Below are positions 31,295 through 41,592 of a stretch of 64,000 nucleotides of DNA, piece by piece. The position numbers were made by a program, and so were the translations under genes. The DNA is from Comamonas composti DSM 21721. GTDB lineage: Bacteria > Pseudomonadota > Gammaproteobacteria > Burkholderiales > Burkholderiaceae_C. The stretch covers positions 1-64,000 of the forward strand of contig NZ_AUCQ01000001.1 in the NCBI RefSeq assembly GCF_000429845.1, read 5' to 3'. How positions within the stretch are numbered: the first letter of the stretch is position 1; every line of letters starts with the position of its first letter. The notes under the pieces are model-generated. The model did no database searches, was not told the DNA's origin, and worked only from the letters and a program-made list of their open reading frames with translations.

Positions 31295-32101
31295 CTACTG
31301 CTTCGCTTCAGCACTCATTGCCTCTTCTGATGCTGAGGCGGTTTTTTTGGTTGCTTGTTGTTGAGCAAAATCGCGCACTTGCGTGGCGATCCTCTTAGGT
31401 ATGTGCACGTATTTCACAACTTCATCAATGATTTCAGGATGAAGAAAGAAGGGTGAATTGCCACATTCCCAGTCAGGGCGCATTTTGACACTCTTCCGCT
31501 TGGACGGTCCAAAGAATAGGTTGTTCCAAACAAGTGACTTTCGAGCGGGATGGTTTTTATCCTTAATAATATTTTCAAGAACTCCACCCGTGATGCACGA
31601 GCCTTTTTCCTTCTTTGACACAGAATTTTTGACGCGCTCTAGATTTAGGTGGAGCATGTTCTTTTGTGTGCCATCGTTGAGATTTATTTCGTAATTAAGG
31701 GGTTGGCAATAACGGCGGATTTCCCATACCGCCTTATCTAATCGAATAATGTCAAATTCCCTGTTGTAGTAGGAAGCTTCATAGTAGCGAAACTCCGCAC
31801 CACTTTCCTCTAAGTGACTGATGAATTGTTTTGTTGCTGGGCTTAGGTCCAGTGAGAGTTTTCCAGATTTTTCAATCAGTTCAACACCTGCAAGCACGGA
31901 GTGTCCTGAGTGAGATTTAATACGATTTAATAGGCAAATGCCTTTAATATATTTTTCCAAGCAGTGTAGTGCTGACCACCGATATGGCTGTATCAGGCGC
32001 GCCCTGTATGCCATACGTGCTGTTATGTAATCCTTATCTGCCGTTTCACGGAAAGATCGAATCGCAAAGTTATTTATAAGTACGTCTACAGGCCAAGGCA
32101 T
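31295..32101 (-). CDS. HEPN-like domain protein of unknown function
   Basis: I do not recognise a named family. Residues about 20-75 resemble a HEPN helical bundle: ADKDYITARMAYRA, then RWSALHCLEKYIKGICLLN, then a GHSV segment in place of the usual T/GHDL. RWSALH (R41-H46) is an R-x4-H motif, the RNase signature of many HEPN toxins, although here it is on an early helix. The remaining 190 residues are unassigned and basic near the C terminus. I start at ATG 32101, preceded by GAGAG; an upstream ATG at 32152 would overlap the previous gene. Base composition is clearly more AT-rich than the host. It is the second gene of a two-gene cassette flanked by IS3 ends, so horizontal origin is likely. 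Confidence 0.7.
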   Translation of the reverse strand: MPWPVDVLINNFAIRSFRETADKDYITARMAYRARLIQPYRWSALHCLEKYIKGICLLNRIKSHSGHSVLAGVELIEKSGKLSLDLSPATKQFISHLEESGAEFRYYEASYYNREFDIIRLDKAVWEIRRYCQPLNYEINLNDGTQKNMLHLNLERVKNSVSKKEKGSCITGGVLENIIKDKNHPARKSLVWNNLFFGPSKRKSVKMRPDWECGNSPFFLHPEIIDEVVKYVHIPKRIATQVRDFAQQQATKKTASASEEAMSAEAKQ

Positions 32102-32133
32102 TTTGCTCTCAAGTAAATAATTCTTTGATAAGG

Positions 32134-32340
32134 TTAATCGGGTTTTGGCCAATCACTGCGCGTTTTGAGGGTGAAGCTTGGATAGCGTGTTGATTTCCAC
32201 CTGTCCAATTCTTGACCGCAGACATAACAGTTAGCCGAGTCGCTATCTTTCACTGGCGATTGACGGTATAGAACCTCATAAACAGAACCGCATTGGCTGC
32301 AGGTTTTTTCTTCTCCGTGTTGAGAACTCCATGTCTTCAT
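32134..32340 (-). CDS. Small zinc-ribbon protein
   Basis: A 68-aa protein with two CxxC knuckles, CSQC (residues 14-17) and CYVC (38-41). The spacing is typical of a zinc ribbon, with a basic C terminus (WKSTRYPSFTLKTRSDW). Small ribbons of this shape are frequent on phages and plasmids (recalled, not searched), function unknown. Its stop lies 32 bases upstream of the HEPN-like gene, so the pair is probably one operon. It could be an antitoxin, a nucleic-acid-binding partner or a regulator; the sequence does not decide. Confidence 0.7.
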   Translation of the reverse strand: MKTWSSQHGEEKTCSQCGSVYEVLYRQSPVKDSDSANCYVCGQELDRWKSTRYPSFTLKTRSDWPKPD

Positions 32341-32368
32341 ACGATCTTTTTAATTTTTTGCTATTGAT

Positions 32369-32473
32369 GGGCAGTAAGAATGACCTTGCCCTCGGATTCC
32401 GTATCCCATGACCGAGCAGCGATGTGACTTGCAGACTACGCCGCAAGCCAGTTCATCTCGAACTGCATAGGGC
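32369..32473 (-). mobile_element. IS3-family 3' end (orfB tail plus terminus), right arm
   Basis: On the minus strand this reads SPMQFEMNWLAA-stop (TAG 32438-32436), then the IS3 right end. It is the inverted partner of 31114-31218. It belongs to the same disrupted IS3 element as the orfA and orfB pieces at 33560-32974; an IS256 fragment now separates them. Confidence 0.8.
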
Positions 32474-32483
32474 TCACATAAGG

Positions 32484-32517
32484 GCGTGTCCGAATTTTTG
32501 TGTAAACGGGTCGGACT
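32484..32517 (-). mobile_element. IS256-type terminus
   Basis: GGCGTGTCCGAATTTTTGTG followed by TAAACGGGTC directly after the transposase stop. It resembles the ends found at 351-432. It abuts the IS3 orfB tail, showing that IS256 inserted into IS3 orfB. Confidence 0.6.
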
Positions 32518-33252
32518 TCAGTTGGCGGAGATACGGTCTCCGAACTGAATGGTAAAGCGGATCAAGGCAACCTTCCAATCGCGGATGGGCATGCCCCACT
32601 TCTGACTGATATTGCGCAATGCCAGATAGAACAGCTTGGTCAGAGCTTCATCGCTGGGGAATGAGCCCCGGTTCTTGCTCAGCTTCCTCAGTCCCATGTT
32701 CACCGACTCGATGGCATTGGTCGTGTAGATGACCCTGCGGATCTCTGGCGGGTAATCAAAGAACGGGGTCCGCCGACTCCAGTTTCTGCGCCAGGACTGG
32801 CCGATGGGCAGGTAGTCGGCATCCCACTTGGCCTCGAACTCACCCAGGCGCAGTTCGGCCTCGTCGGCAGTGCTGGCTGTGTAGATGCGGCGCAGGTCAG
32901 CGGCCACCTCCTTCCTGCGTTTCCAAGACACGTAGTTCAGGCTGTGGCGCACCATGTGCACGATGCACAGTTGGCTGTCGGTCGTAACCTTGAATCGCTT
33001 CTTGCCCTTGCCTCGAATGTCATGCAACTGCATGAGCTTTTGCACTCGCTCCTTGCCAACCCGAATGCCACGCGCGAGCAGCTCTTTCCAGACCCGAGGC
33101 CAGCCATAGCCATCTCGGCTCTCGGCGTGCACTGCCTTGATGTGCACCAGCAATGCGTCGTCGCTCAGATGGCGTCTCTGAGCCGCGCTGGCGCGGCGCG
33201 CGAAGTGCTCGTGATATCCCGCCACGCTCACCTTCAGCACCCGACACTGCAC
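32518..33252 (-). pseudogene. Chimeric transposase: IS3 OrfB N-terminus fused in frame to IS256 C-terminus
   Basis: A 244-aa open frame made of two unrelated transposases. Residues 1-93 are IS3 OrfB (VSVAGYHEHFARRA, SRDGYGWPRVWKELLARG, GKKRFKVTTDS). From residue 94 it is the C-terminal part of an IS256 MULE-type transposase (QLCIVHMVRHSLNYVSWK, VIYTTNAIESVNMGLRK with the catalytic Glu, RGSFPSDEALTKLFYLAL). The junction lies near 32973/32974. It probably arose by deletion after IS256 inserted into IS3. Neither half has a full catalytic triad, so transposition is unlikely. Confidence 0.9.
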
Positions 33253-33296
33253 CGAGATCGGCAGCTCCTTGCGATGCTTTTGGATGAAGGCGTACT

Positions 33297-33560
33297 TCAG
33301 CTCGATGTCTTTGCAAAGTACGCCGTCGCTTTTCCCAAGATGTCGCGCTCCATCTGCTCGGCGCTCACAGGCTTGCTGTCCGCGCCGCTGAGCTTGCCGG
33401 TACGGCTGGCCTTGACCCAGTTGAACAAGGTCTGATTCACCACGCCCAGCGCGCGAGCCGCCCCCGCAATGCTCTGCCCGCCTTCCACCAGCCGCATAGC
33501 CTCCTGCTTGAATTTCAGCGTGTAACGCGCCCTGGTCATCGCCGTCTTTGTCTTATTCAT
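33297..33560 (-). pseudogene. IS3-family OrfA with small internal deletion
   Basis: 87-aa OrfA with the helix-turn-helix RYTLKFKQEAMRLVEGGQ and AARALGVVNQTLFNWVKA, starting at MNKTKTAM (33560). From memory, related OrfA proteins have about 14 more residues (a leucine-zipper segment between two Met-Glu pairs) where this one runs SAEQMERDILGKA. OrfB continues in an overlapping frame (KDIELKYAF), and GGAAAAGCG at the overlap could be the ribosomal slippage site. The IS3 left end should lie near 33590. Confidence 0.8.
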
Positions 33561-33653
33561 TTCGTTTCCTCTTGCTTGGATTGGACCACTCAGCAAGGGA
33601 TACGTTTTTCGGGGCCAAGGTCATTCCGCCACACCCCAGACAGGGGAACACCT

Positions 33654-34160
33654 TCAGAACAAGGGCACGACCACGGCCACGCGCCGGTTCTCTGCGGGGT
33701 CGCTGCTCTGCAAAGGGTGATCGCTGCCCAGGCCCAGGACCTTGATCCGGGCTGATTGGAAACCGGACTCGACCAGCACCTCATTCACGGCCTCTGCACG
33801 TTTGAGGGACAGGCGCTTGTTATAGGCATCCGAGCCCTGGCTGTCGGTATGGCCTTCCACGCGCAGCTCATCGATGCCGGCCTCCAAAAGCGCCTGGCCG
33901 AGCTTGGCAATGCGCTCCCTGGATGTGGCATCCACCGTTGAGGAGTCAAAGGCGAAAAGCATCTTCCCCGGCATCTGCAGCTCCCAGCCTTCCGACGATT
34001 CGACGAAGCCTTCGGTGCGCAGCACGCTGCGCTGGGCTTCGGTCAAGGTCTTGCCCTCTGGCTGGGGAGCCGTCTGGCAGGCGGCCAGCGACATGAGCAA
34101 TGCGAGGCCATAAAGCCAGCTCTTGAACCTGTTGATTCCCATCATTCCCTGCATTTTCAA
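33654..34160 (-). CDS. yfiB: YfiB-like OmpA-domain lipoprotein
   Basis: Outer-membrane lipoprotein of the YfiBNR cyclic-di-GMP module; YfiB sequesters the periplasmic repressor YfiR. The 168-aa product has a lipoprotein signal (LLMSLAACQ) and a short linker. An OmpA/MotB peptidoglycan-binding domain follows with LRVEGHTDSQGSDAYNKRLSLKRAEAV and the closing ENRRVAVVV. Its start overlaps the yfiN stop by four bases. No terminator is visible; the IS3 debris begins within 100 bases of its stop. Confidence 0.85.
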   Translation of the reverse strand: MKMQGMMGINRFKSWLYGLALLMSLAACQTAPQPEGKTLTEAQRSVLRTEGFVESSEGWELQMPGKMLFAFDSSTVDATSRERIAKLGQALLEAGIDELRVEGHTDSQGSDAYNKRLSLKRAEAVNEVLVESGFQSARIKVLGLGSDHPLQSSDPAENRRVAVVVPLF

Positions 34161-35380
34161 ACTCCTATGCTTTTTCTTTGCTTTGCCTTGGTCACATACA
34201 TGCGTCGATCCGCATGCTCCATCAAGTCTTCCAGGCTGCGTCCGTCGTCCGGATAAATCGCCACGCCCACACTGAGTGCCGGATACAGAATCACGTCCTC
34301 GCTCAGCAGCAACGGCTCCTGTATCGCCTGCTGGATCTTCTCCACCACATGCTCGGCATCGGCCACGCCGCGCACGGGCTCCAGCAAGGCCACGAACTCG
34401 TCGCCGCCCAGCCGGGCCACGAGATCGCTTTCCCTGACCTGGGCCTTGAGGCGCATGCTGATGACCTTGAGCAAGGCATCTCCTGCAGCATGACCATACA
34501 TATCGTTGACCTGCTTGAACCGATCCAGATCAAGAAACAGCACGGCCAGCTTTCTGCCGCTCGCCTCGAACTCTTCCATCGCACGCACCAGCCGCTGCTC
34601 GAAGAAGGGGCGGTTCGCCAGGCCGGTCAGCGCATCTCTTTGCGTCTGGCGCGTGAGTGCCGAGTTTTGCTGCTCCAGCCGCTGATGCCGCATCTGCAGC
34701 TCGGCCAGCAGCGCATTGAAGTCATCGCCCAGCTCGCGCAGCTCGGCCAGATGGGCGCGGCCCACGCGCTGCTCCATGGAACGGTCATGGCGCACGGCCC
34801 GTGCGACCTTGGCCAGCTCCTGCAGGGGCTGGCCAATATCGGCCAGCATGCGCCGGGACTGGCGCAGGCCCACATAGCCGCTCACGCCCACACCCAGAAA
34901 CAGGACCACGAGGCCGGCCCCGAGAAAGCGCACCAGCCCTCCGCCATCACTGTGCAGCTGGACCGAGCCTACAGCGGTACTGCCCTGCATGACCGCCGCC
35001 TCTCCAGGAGACAGGCCCATGCTTGCGGCCAGGGCCGTTCCCAGGCGCTCGGTGACGGCCGGCCCATGGGCCACCCATTGCACGAACAATTCTCCTTGGG
35101 CATCCAGCACCCGCGCATGGGAGACGCCTTCGCCGCGCAGCATCTGCTCGAGCACACGCCCGGCCTCCTCCCGATCGCCAAACACCAGCGAAGCCTCCAC
35201 GGTATAGGCCAGGGAGCGCGCCACAAGCTGCAGATTGTCCGACACATACAGGCGCAGCACACCCAGGCCCACGAACAGCAACAGCACGCCGGCAAGCGAA
35301 ATCGACACCCAGGCCATGCGCAGATGGGCCCGGCGGATCACATCGTGTAGGGACGCTTTATTCGACATGGAAACCATCAC
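34157..35380 (-). CDS. yfiN: YfiN-like membrane diguanylate cyclase
   Basis: Inner-membrane enzyme that makes cyclic-di-GMP. The 407-aa protein has a first transmembrane helix (MAWVSISLAGVLLLFVGLG), a periplasmic sensor region (SLVFGDREEAGRVLEQML, CHASE8-like), a second helix (FLGAGLVVLFLGVGVSGYV), a HAMP-like segment and a GGDEF domain. The active site RLGGDEF is intact. RESD five residues upstream is a canonical inhibitory I-site (RxxD), so product feedback is expected. It overlaps both yfiR and yfiB by four bases (ATGA), indicating translational coupling. Confidence 0.9.
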   Translation of the reverse strand: MMVSMSNKASLHDVIRRAHLRMAWVSISLAGVLLLFVGLGVLRLYVSDNLQLVARSLAYTVEASLVFGDREEAGRVLEQMLRGEGVSHARVLDAQGELFVQWVAHGPAVTERLGTALAASMGLSPGEAAVMQGSTAVGSVQLHSDGGGLVRFLGAGLVVLFLGVGVSGYVGLRQSRRMLADIGQPLQELAKVARAVRHDRSMEQRVGRAHLAELRELGDDFNALLAELQMRHQRLEQQNSALTRQTQRDALTGLANRPFFEQRLVRAMEEFEASGRKLAVLFLDLDRFKQVNDMYGHAAGDALLKVISMRLKAQVRESDLVARLGGDEFVALLEPVRGVADAEHVVEKIQQAIQEPLLLSEDVILYPALSVGVAIYPDDGRSLEDLMEHADRRMYVTKAKQRKSIGV

Positions 35381-35940
35381 GGAGCAGTTTTGTGGCGCGC
35401 AAGCTGCAAGACCTTGGGATTGACGCGCAAGCCGCTGCGTGCAACCGAGTCCAGATTGACTTCAAAGCCAGCGCCATCTCCTCGGTGCCTCAGACAAAAC
35501 ATCGCGCCTATGCGGCACAGCTCCCCTCGCTCGCTAATCGTCAAGACCGACCGCCCCGCAAACTGCCGCATCAGCCCATGCCAGACCCCCTCTTCCAGTG
35601 GTCCCGCATAAATGCCTTCGCAACCGTTCAAGGCCTTCTCGTCATCGAGCGCCACCCGATGCACCTGCACCTGCTGGGAGCCCACCATCTGGTTGCCGTT
35701 TTGCAGCAGGTCCTCGGCATGCTCGGGCTCTCCCAGCACGCAGATGCGCACGCTTGCAGGCCCGGCTGGCCAGCGCGTATAGCCAACAATGCCCAGAACC
35801 GTCCGGGTGACAGCAACCGCGCGCTCATCGCTGGCCGCCTCGGCCCCGGCTGCGGCCGGTTTCAGGCACGCCAATGCCAAGGCCATCCACAGAAAGGCCT
35901 GCCAGCCACACCATTTGCTTCGCACCTGACGCTGAAACTT
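35377..35940 (-). CDS. yfiR: YfiR family periplasmic repressor of YfiN
   Basis: Periplasmic protein (DUF4154/YfiR family) that inhibits YfiN. The signal peptide is KFQRQVRSKWCGW, then FLWMALALACLKPAAAGAEA. The mature part has the family core YTRWPAGPASVRICVLGEP, GCEGIYAG and the cysteine pair C-RIGAMF-C, whose x6 spacing matches the disulfide known in the Pseudomonas protein. I prefer a TTG start at 35940, because AAGGAG lies five bases upstream and gives a normal signal peptide. ATG at 35994 would add 18 residues. First gene of yfiR-yfiN-yfiB. Confidence 0.82.
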   Translation of the reverse strand, partial: KFQRQVRSKWCGWQAFLWMALALACLKPAAAGAEAASDERAVAVTRTVLGIVGYTRWPAGPASVRICVLGEPEHAEDLLQNGNQMVGSQQVQVHRVALDDEKALNGCEGIYAGPLEEGVWHGLMRQFAGRSVLTISERGELCRIGAMFCLRHRGDGAGFEVNLDSVARSGLRVNPKVLQLARHKTAP

Positions 35941-35994
35941 CAAGCAGACTCCTTGCGCGTAGGCACCTTTCACAGACCGGTCAGCCGATCGCAT

Positions 35995-36344
35995 TGCACA
36001 GAAAAAGAAACGCCAGAAACACCAATTGACTCAAAAGAATCATTTTTTCACAACTTGCCAAATCGCGCCAACCCCGAAGCTTTCATGAAAGTCCGGGGCT
36101 TGCGCAGGGAAATGAAATCCAGCCTCAGGAATCCGTGTTGCGCATGCCCGGGAAAGCCGGGTGCGAGAGAGCCCGGCACGGAATCGAGGCGCAAAACCGC
36201 CTACTGTACAAAACCTCGGACCTTGCGGCTTGCGCAGAAGGCTAGTGCCCGGCACAGGAATATCAAGGCTGCCGATAATGACCGGGCTCCCGGGCCCGCT
36301 CTTCGGGCCCGTCTTTCAAGAACAAACTGCCGGCCAAGCATTCC
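35995..36344. other. Intergenic region between divergent yfiR and selD
   Basis: 350 bases without a gene. It should hold both promoters. Two hairpins are visible: CCCCG/CGGGG around the palindrome CTTTCATGAAAG (36072-36098), and CGGGCCCG-CTCTT-CGGGCCCG (36291-36311) followed by TCTTT just before selD. The second may be a terminator-like leader structure. No regulator box is recognised. Confidence 0.55.
36291..36316 (+). terminator. Terminator-like hairpin in the selD leader
   Basis: Two copies of the self-complementary 8-mer CGGGCCCG (36291-36298 and 36304-36311), then TCTTT, 29 bases before the selD ATG. Position suggests attenuation rather than end of a plus-strand gene, since none lies upstream. 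Confidence 0.45.
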
Positions 36345-37403
36345 ATGACCACTGACACCTCCCCGACCCCGCGCCTGACCTCTTTGTCTCACGGAGGCGG
36401 CTGCGGCTGCAAGATTGCGCCCGGCGTGCTGGCCGAGCTCATCGGCAAGAGCGCCCTGCCCAAGCAGTTCTTCCCCGACCTGCTCGTGGGCACGGAGACT
36501 GCCGACGACGCTGCCGTCTACCGCATCAATGCCGAGCAGGCCATCGTGGCCACCACCGATTTCTTCATGCCCATCGTCGACGATCCCTATGACTTTGGGC
36601 GCATCGCCGCCACGAATGCGCTGTCCGACATCTATGCCATGGGCGCCCAGCCCCTGATGGCCCTGGCCATCGTGGGCATGCCCATCAATGTCCTGCCCCA
36701 CGACACGATTGCCAGAATCCTCGAGGGCGGCGAGTCCGTGTGCCGCGATGCCGGCATTCCGCTGGCCGGCGGCCACTCCATCGACTCGGTCGAGCCGATC
36801 TACGGCCTGGTCGGCATCGGGCTGGTGAACCCTGCACAGATGAAGCGCAATGCCGATGCCAGGGCCGGCGATGTGCTGATCCTGGGCAAACCCCTGGGCG
36901 TGGGCATTCTGTCGGCCGCGCTCAAGAAGAACCTGCTTGACGAAGCCGGCTACCGCGCCATGGTGGCGGCCACCACGCTGCTCAACCGCCCGGGCACGGC
37001 GCTTGCGCAGCTCGAGGGCGTGCACGCCCTCACCGATGTCACGGGCTTTGGCCTGCTGGGGCACAGCCTGGAGCTGGCCCGCGGCGCAGGCCTGAGCGTG
37101 CACATCGACAGCGCCAGACTGCGCTTTCTGCCCGGCGTCCAGGATCTGGCCGGACAAGGCGTGATCACGGGCGCATCGGGACGCAACTGGGCCTCTTACG
37201 GCGAACACATCACGCTGGGCTCCGGTCTTGGCGATGCGCAGCGCGCCCTGCTCACCGATCCCCAGACCTCGGGCGGCCTGCTCGTGTCCTGCGCCCCCGA
37301 GGTCGCCGACCAGGTGCTGGCGCTGTTCGCCGCACAAGGCTTTGGCGAGGCCGCGATCATCGGCCGCATGCAGGCCGGCCCAGCACGCGTGCAGGTGGAT
37401 TGA
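36345..37403 (+). CDS. selD: Selenide, water dikinase (selenophosphate synthetase)
   Basis: Makes selenophosphate from selenide and ATP, the Se donor for SelA. The 352-aa product has the glycine-rich catalytic N terminus SHGGGCGCK (Cys version, not Sec), [33 protein letters not shown] and [13 protein letters not shown], all SelD signatures. It completes the Sec pathway with selA, selB and selC but is separated from them by 5.9 kb containing IS debris and yfiRNB. The original cluster may have been contiguous. Confidence 0.97.
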   Translation: MTTDTSPTPRLTSLSHGGGCGCKIAPGVLAELIGKSALPKQFFPDLLVGTETADDAAVYRINAEQAIVATTDFFMPIVDDPYDFGRIAATNALSDIYAMGAQPLMALAIVGMPINVLPHDTIARILEGGESVCRDAGIPLAGGHSIDSVEPIYGLVGIGLVNPAQMKRNADARAGDVLILGKPLGVGILSAALKKNLLDEAGYRAMVAATTLLNRPGTALAQLEGVHALTDVTGFGLLGHSLELARGAGLSVHIDSARLRFLPGVQDLAGQGVITGASGRNWASYGEHITLGSGLGDAQRALLTDPQTSGGLLVSCAPEVADQVLALFAAQGFGEAAIIGRMQAGPARVQVD

Positions 37404-37429
37404 GTGCAACCGGCGGCGCGCTGGCCACG

Positions 37430-37528
37430 AATAAAAAAGTAGCTGCTACCACGCACCTGCTCTGGATTTCAATATGAAAAGCACTTGAAATCCAGATATA
37501 GCAAGCGCTAGCAGCTCACTTTTTATTC
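37430..37528. terminator. Palindromic repeat between selD and yejF
   Basis: AATAAAAAAGTAGCTGCTA at its left end is almost the inverse of the right end TAGCAGCTCACTTTTTATT; an inner TGGATTTCAA/TTGAAATCCA stem lies between. It sits between converging genes, with A- and T-runs on the two sides, so it can terminate both. Confidence 0.75.
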
Positions 37529-37564
37529 AATCCATGCGGAGGGTGCAGGCCCGTACCTGCATCT

Positions 37565-39252
<1,688 letters not shown>

Positions 39253-39256
<4 letters not shown>

Positions 39257-40362
39257 GCCGCCCCCTTGCTCGCAGATGCCGCCTCTGGCGCAGCTTCACT
39301 GACGTCCTGGCGGCGCGGATCCAGCGCATCGCGCAGCGCATCCCCCATGAGCGTGAGCAGCATCAAGGTCAGCACCAGCACGCCAAACGTGGTCAGCGAG
39401 ATCCACCAGGCATCGATATTGTTCTTGCCCTGGCTCAGCAGCTCGCCCAGGCTGGGCGTGCCCGGCGGCACGCCCAGACCCAGAAAATCCAATGATGTCA
39501 GTGCCAGAATGGCCGCGCTCATGCGAAACGGCAGGAACGTGACCACGGGCGTGAGGCTGTTGGGCAGGATGTGGCGCCAGATCAGCGCCGCATTGCCCAC
39601 GCCCAGGGCGCGGGCGGATTTCACATAATCGAGCTGGCGGTTGCGCAGAAACTCTGCGCGCACATAGTCGGACAGCCCCATCCAGCCGAACAGCGACAGC
39701 AGCACCAGCAGCAGGCTCACGCTGGGAGCGAACACGGCACTGAAGATGATCAGCAGATAAAGCTCGGGCATGGAGCCCCAGATCTCGATCACGCGCTGGG
39801 CCAGCAGATCGATCCTGCCGCCGAAAAAGCCCTGTACCGCCCCGGCCAGCACGCCCAGCAGCACGCCCGTGGCAGTCAGCGCCAGCGCGAACAGCACGCT
39901 CACGCGAAAACCGTAGATCAGCTGGGCCAGCAGATCGCGCCCGCGATCATCGGTGCCCAGCAGGTTCTCGCGCGAGGGTGGCGCGGGATTGGGCTTTTCG
40001 GCAAAGTAGTTCAGCGTCTCCGGCCCATAGCGATTGGGCGCAAAGAGCACCCAGTTGTCGCCGCGCTCCAGCCGCTCGCGTATGAAGGGATCGAGATAGT
40101 CCGTGGGCGTATCGAAGTCGCCGCCAAAGACCTTTTCCGGATAGCTGTTCCACATCGGCCAGTAGGTCTGGCCCTGGTAGCGCACCACATACGGCTTGTC
40201 GTTGGTGAGAAGCTCGGCCCCCAGACTGAGCAGCACCATGGCGCAAAAAATGATCAGGCTCCAGTAGCCCAGGCGATTGCGCTTGAAGCGCAGCCAGGCC
40301 CTTGTGCCTGGAGGAATCGACTTGTAGGGAGCAAGCATCCCGGTCTCCTCAATGGCTGGCAT
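39253..40362 (-). CDS. yejE: Peptide ABC transporter permease YejE
   Basis: Inner-membrane permease (369 aa) with a cytoplasmic N terminus, a first helix (WSLIIFCAMVLLSLGAELL), a large periplasmic segment and then five helices. The BPD permease motif EFLRNRQLDYVKSARALGVGNAALIWRHILPN contacts the ATPase. Start at ATG 40362 (MPAIEETGMLAPY), preceded by GGGAG; a TTG five codons earlier is less likely. The large periplasmic loop (TNDKPYVVRYQGQTYW) is characteristic of YejE. Confidence 0.93.
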
Positions 40363-40389
40363 CCGGACTCCCTGCAAAACAGGCGCGAC

Positions 40390-40460
40390 TCCGCAGCGAG
40401 GGCATCGTCCGCCGCCCGCAGACGGCGGGGGAGGTGCAGCAAGCGGCCAGGCCGCTCAGG
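40390..40460. repeat. GC-rich palindromic stretch between yejB and yejE
   Basis: CCGCC/GGCGG and CGGCC/GGCCG short stems ending in CGCTCAGGGGG, comparable with the end of the 15035-15096 repeat. No terminator T-run is visible, so the operon should read through. Confidence 0.35.
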
Positions 40461-40463
40461 GGG

Positions 40464-41489
40464 CTAATCGAACTTGACACGCGGATCCACCCACACATAG
40501 CAAAGGTCGCTGACCAGCTTGGTCACGAGGCCGATCAGCGTGAACAGATAAAGCGTGCCCAGAACCACGGGATAGTCGCGGCGGATCACGCTCTCGTAGC
40601 TGAGCAGCCCCAGGCCGTCGAGTGAGAACAGGGTCTCTATGAGCAAGGCCCCCGTGAAGAAGGCGCCGATGAAAGCCGCCGGAAAACCCGTGACGATGGG
40701 AATCAGGGCATTGCGAAACACATGCTTGTAGAGCACCTGGCGCTCGGACAGGCCTTTGGCACGCGCGGTCAGCACGTATTGTTTGCGTATCTCTTCCAGG
40801 AAGGCGTTCTTGGTGAGCATGGCCGTGACCGCAAAGCTGCCGGCCACCATGGCCGTCACGGGCAAGGCGATATGCCACAGGTAATCGACGATGCGCGCGC
40901 CCCAGGACAGCTCATCCCAGTTGGCCGAAGTCAGGCCGCGCAGCGGAAACCATTGCAACTGGCCGCCAAAGATCACCAGCAGGGCCACGCCCAGCACAAA
41001 CCCGGGAATCGCATAGCCGACCAGGATCAGCAGCGTGGTCACGAAGTCGAAGCGCGAGCCCGCGCGCACGGCCTTGGCCACACCCAGCGGAACCGCGACC
41101 AGATAGCTGATGAAAAAGCTCCACAAACCGAGGCTGGCCGAGACCGGCAGCTTTTCCTTGATCAGCTGCCACACATCCTTGTTCTGGAAAAAGCTGCGAC
41201 CCAGATCGAAACGCGCGAACTGGGAAATCATCTGCCAGAAGCGCTCGGGCGCCGGCTTGTCGAAGCCGTACAAGGCCTTGATCTGCGCGATCCGCTTTTC
41301 ATCCACGCCCTGGCCGCCGCGATAGCTCATGCCCCCGCCATCGGCTCCGCGCACGCCGGCCTTGGCTTCGGCCAGATACTGCTCCACCGGTCCGCCCGGA
41401 ACGAACTGCACGACGACAAAGGTCAGCAGCAGCACGCCAAACAAGGTTGGCAGCATCAGCAGTACACGCTTGAGTATGTAGGACCACAT
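40464..41489 (-). CDS. yejB: Peptide ABC transporter permease YejB
   Basis: Second permease of YejABEF (341 aa). It begins with the usual DppB-like helix ILKRVLLMLPTLFGVLLLTFVVVQFVPGG. A periplasmic segment with IKALYGFDKPAPERFWQMI follows, then helices with the ATPase-contact loop YVLTARAKGLSERQVLYKHVFRNALIP. The C terminus LCYVWVDPRVKFD is typical. It is about 100 bases downstream of yejA. Confidence 0.94.
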   Translation of the reverse strand: MWSYILKRVLLMLPTLFGVLLLTFVVVQFVPGGPVEQYLAEAKAGVRGADGGGMSYRGGQGVDEKRIAQIKALYGFDKPAPERFWQMISQFARFDLGRSFFQNKDVWQLIKEKLPVSASLGLWSFFISYLVAVPLGVAKAVRAGSRFDFVTTLLILVGYAIPGFVLGVALLVIFGGQLQWFPLRGLTSANWDELSWGARIVDYLWHIALPVTAMVAGSFAVTAMLTKNAFLEEIRKQYVLTARAKGLSERQVLYKHVFRNALIPIVTGFPAAFIGAFFTGALLIETLFSLDGLGLLSYESVIRRDYPVVLGTLYLFTLIGLVTKLVSDLCYVWVDPRVKFD

Positions 41490-41592
41490 AGGTTGTGCAT
41501 TATCTCCACTGCTTGTACATGTTCCGGCACCCCTCTGGGCGCTGCTTTCTGCGGACCGGGCCCGGCCGCCACTCGCGGCAAGGCGCTGATGA

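Noticed and set aside
33624-33632. TTCCGCCAC, also found at the 3' end of selC, as a possible attachment-site repeat of the island
   Set aside because: Nine bases is too short to exclude chance and no integrase gene is present; only comparison with an empty site could revive it.
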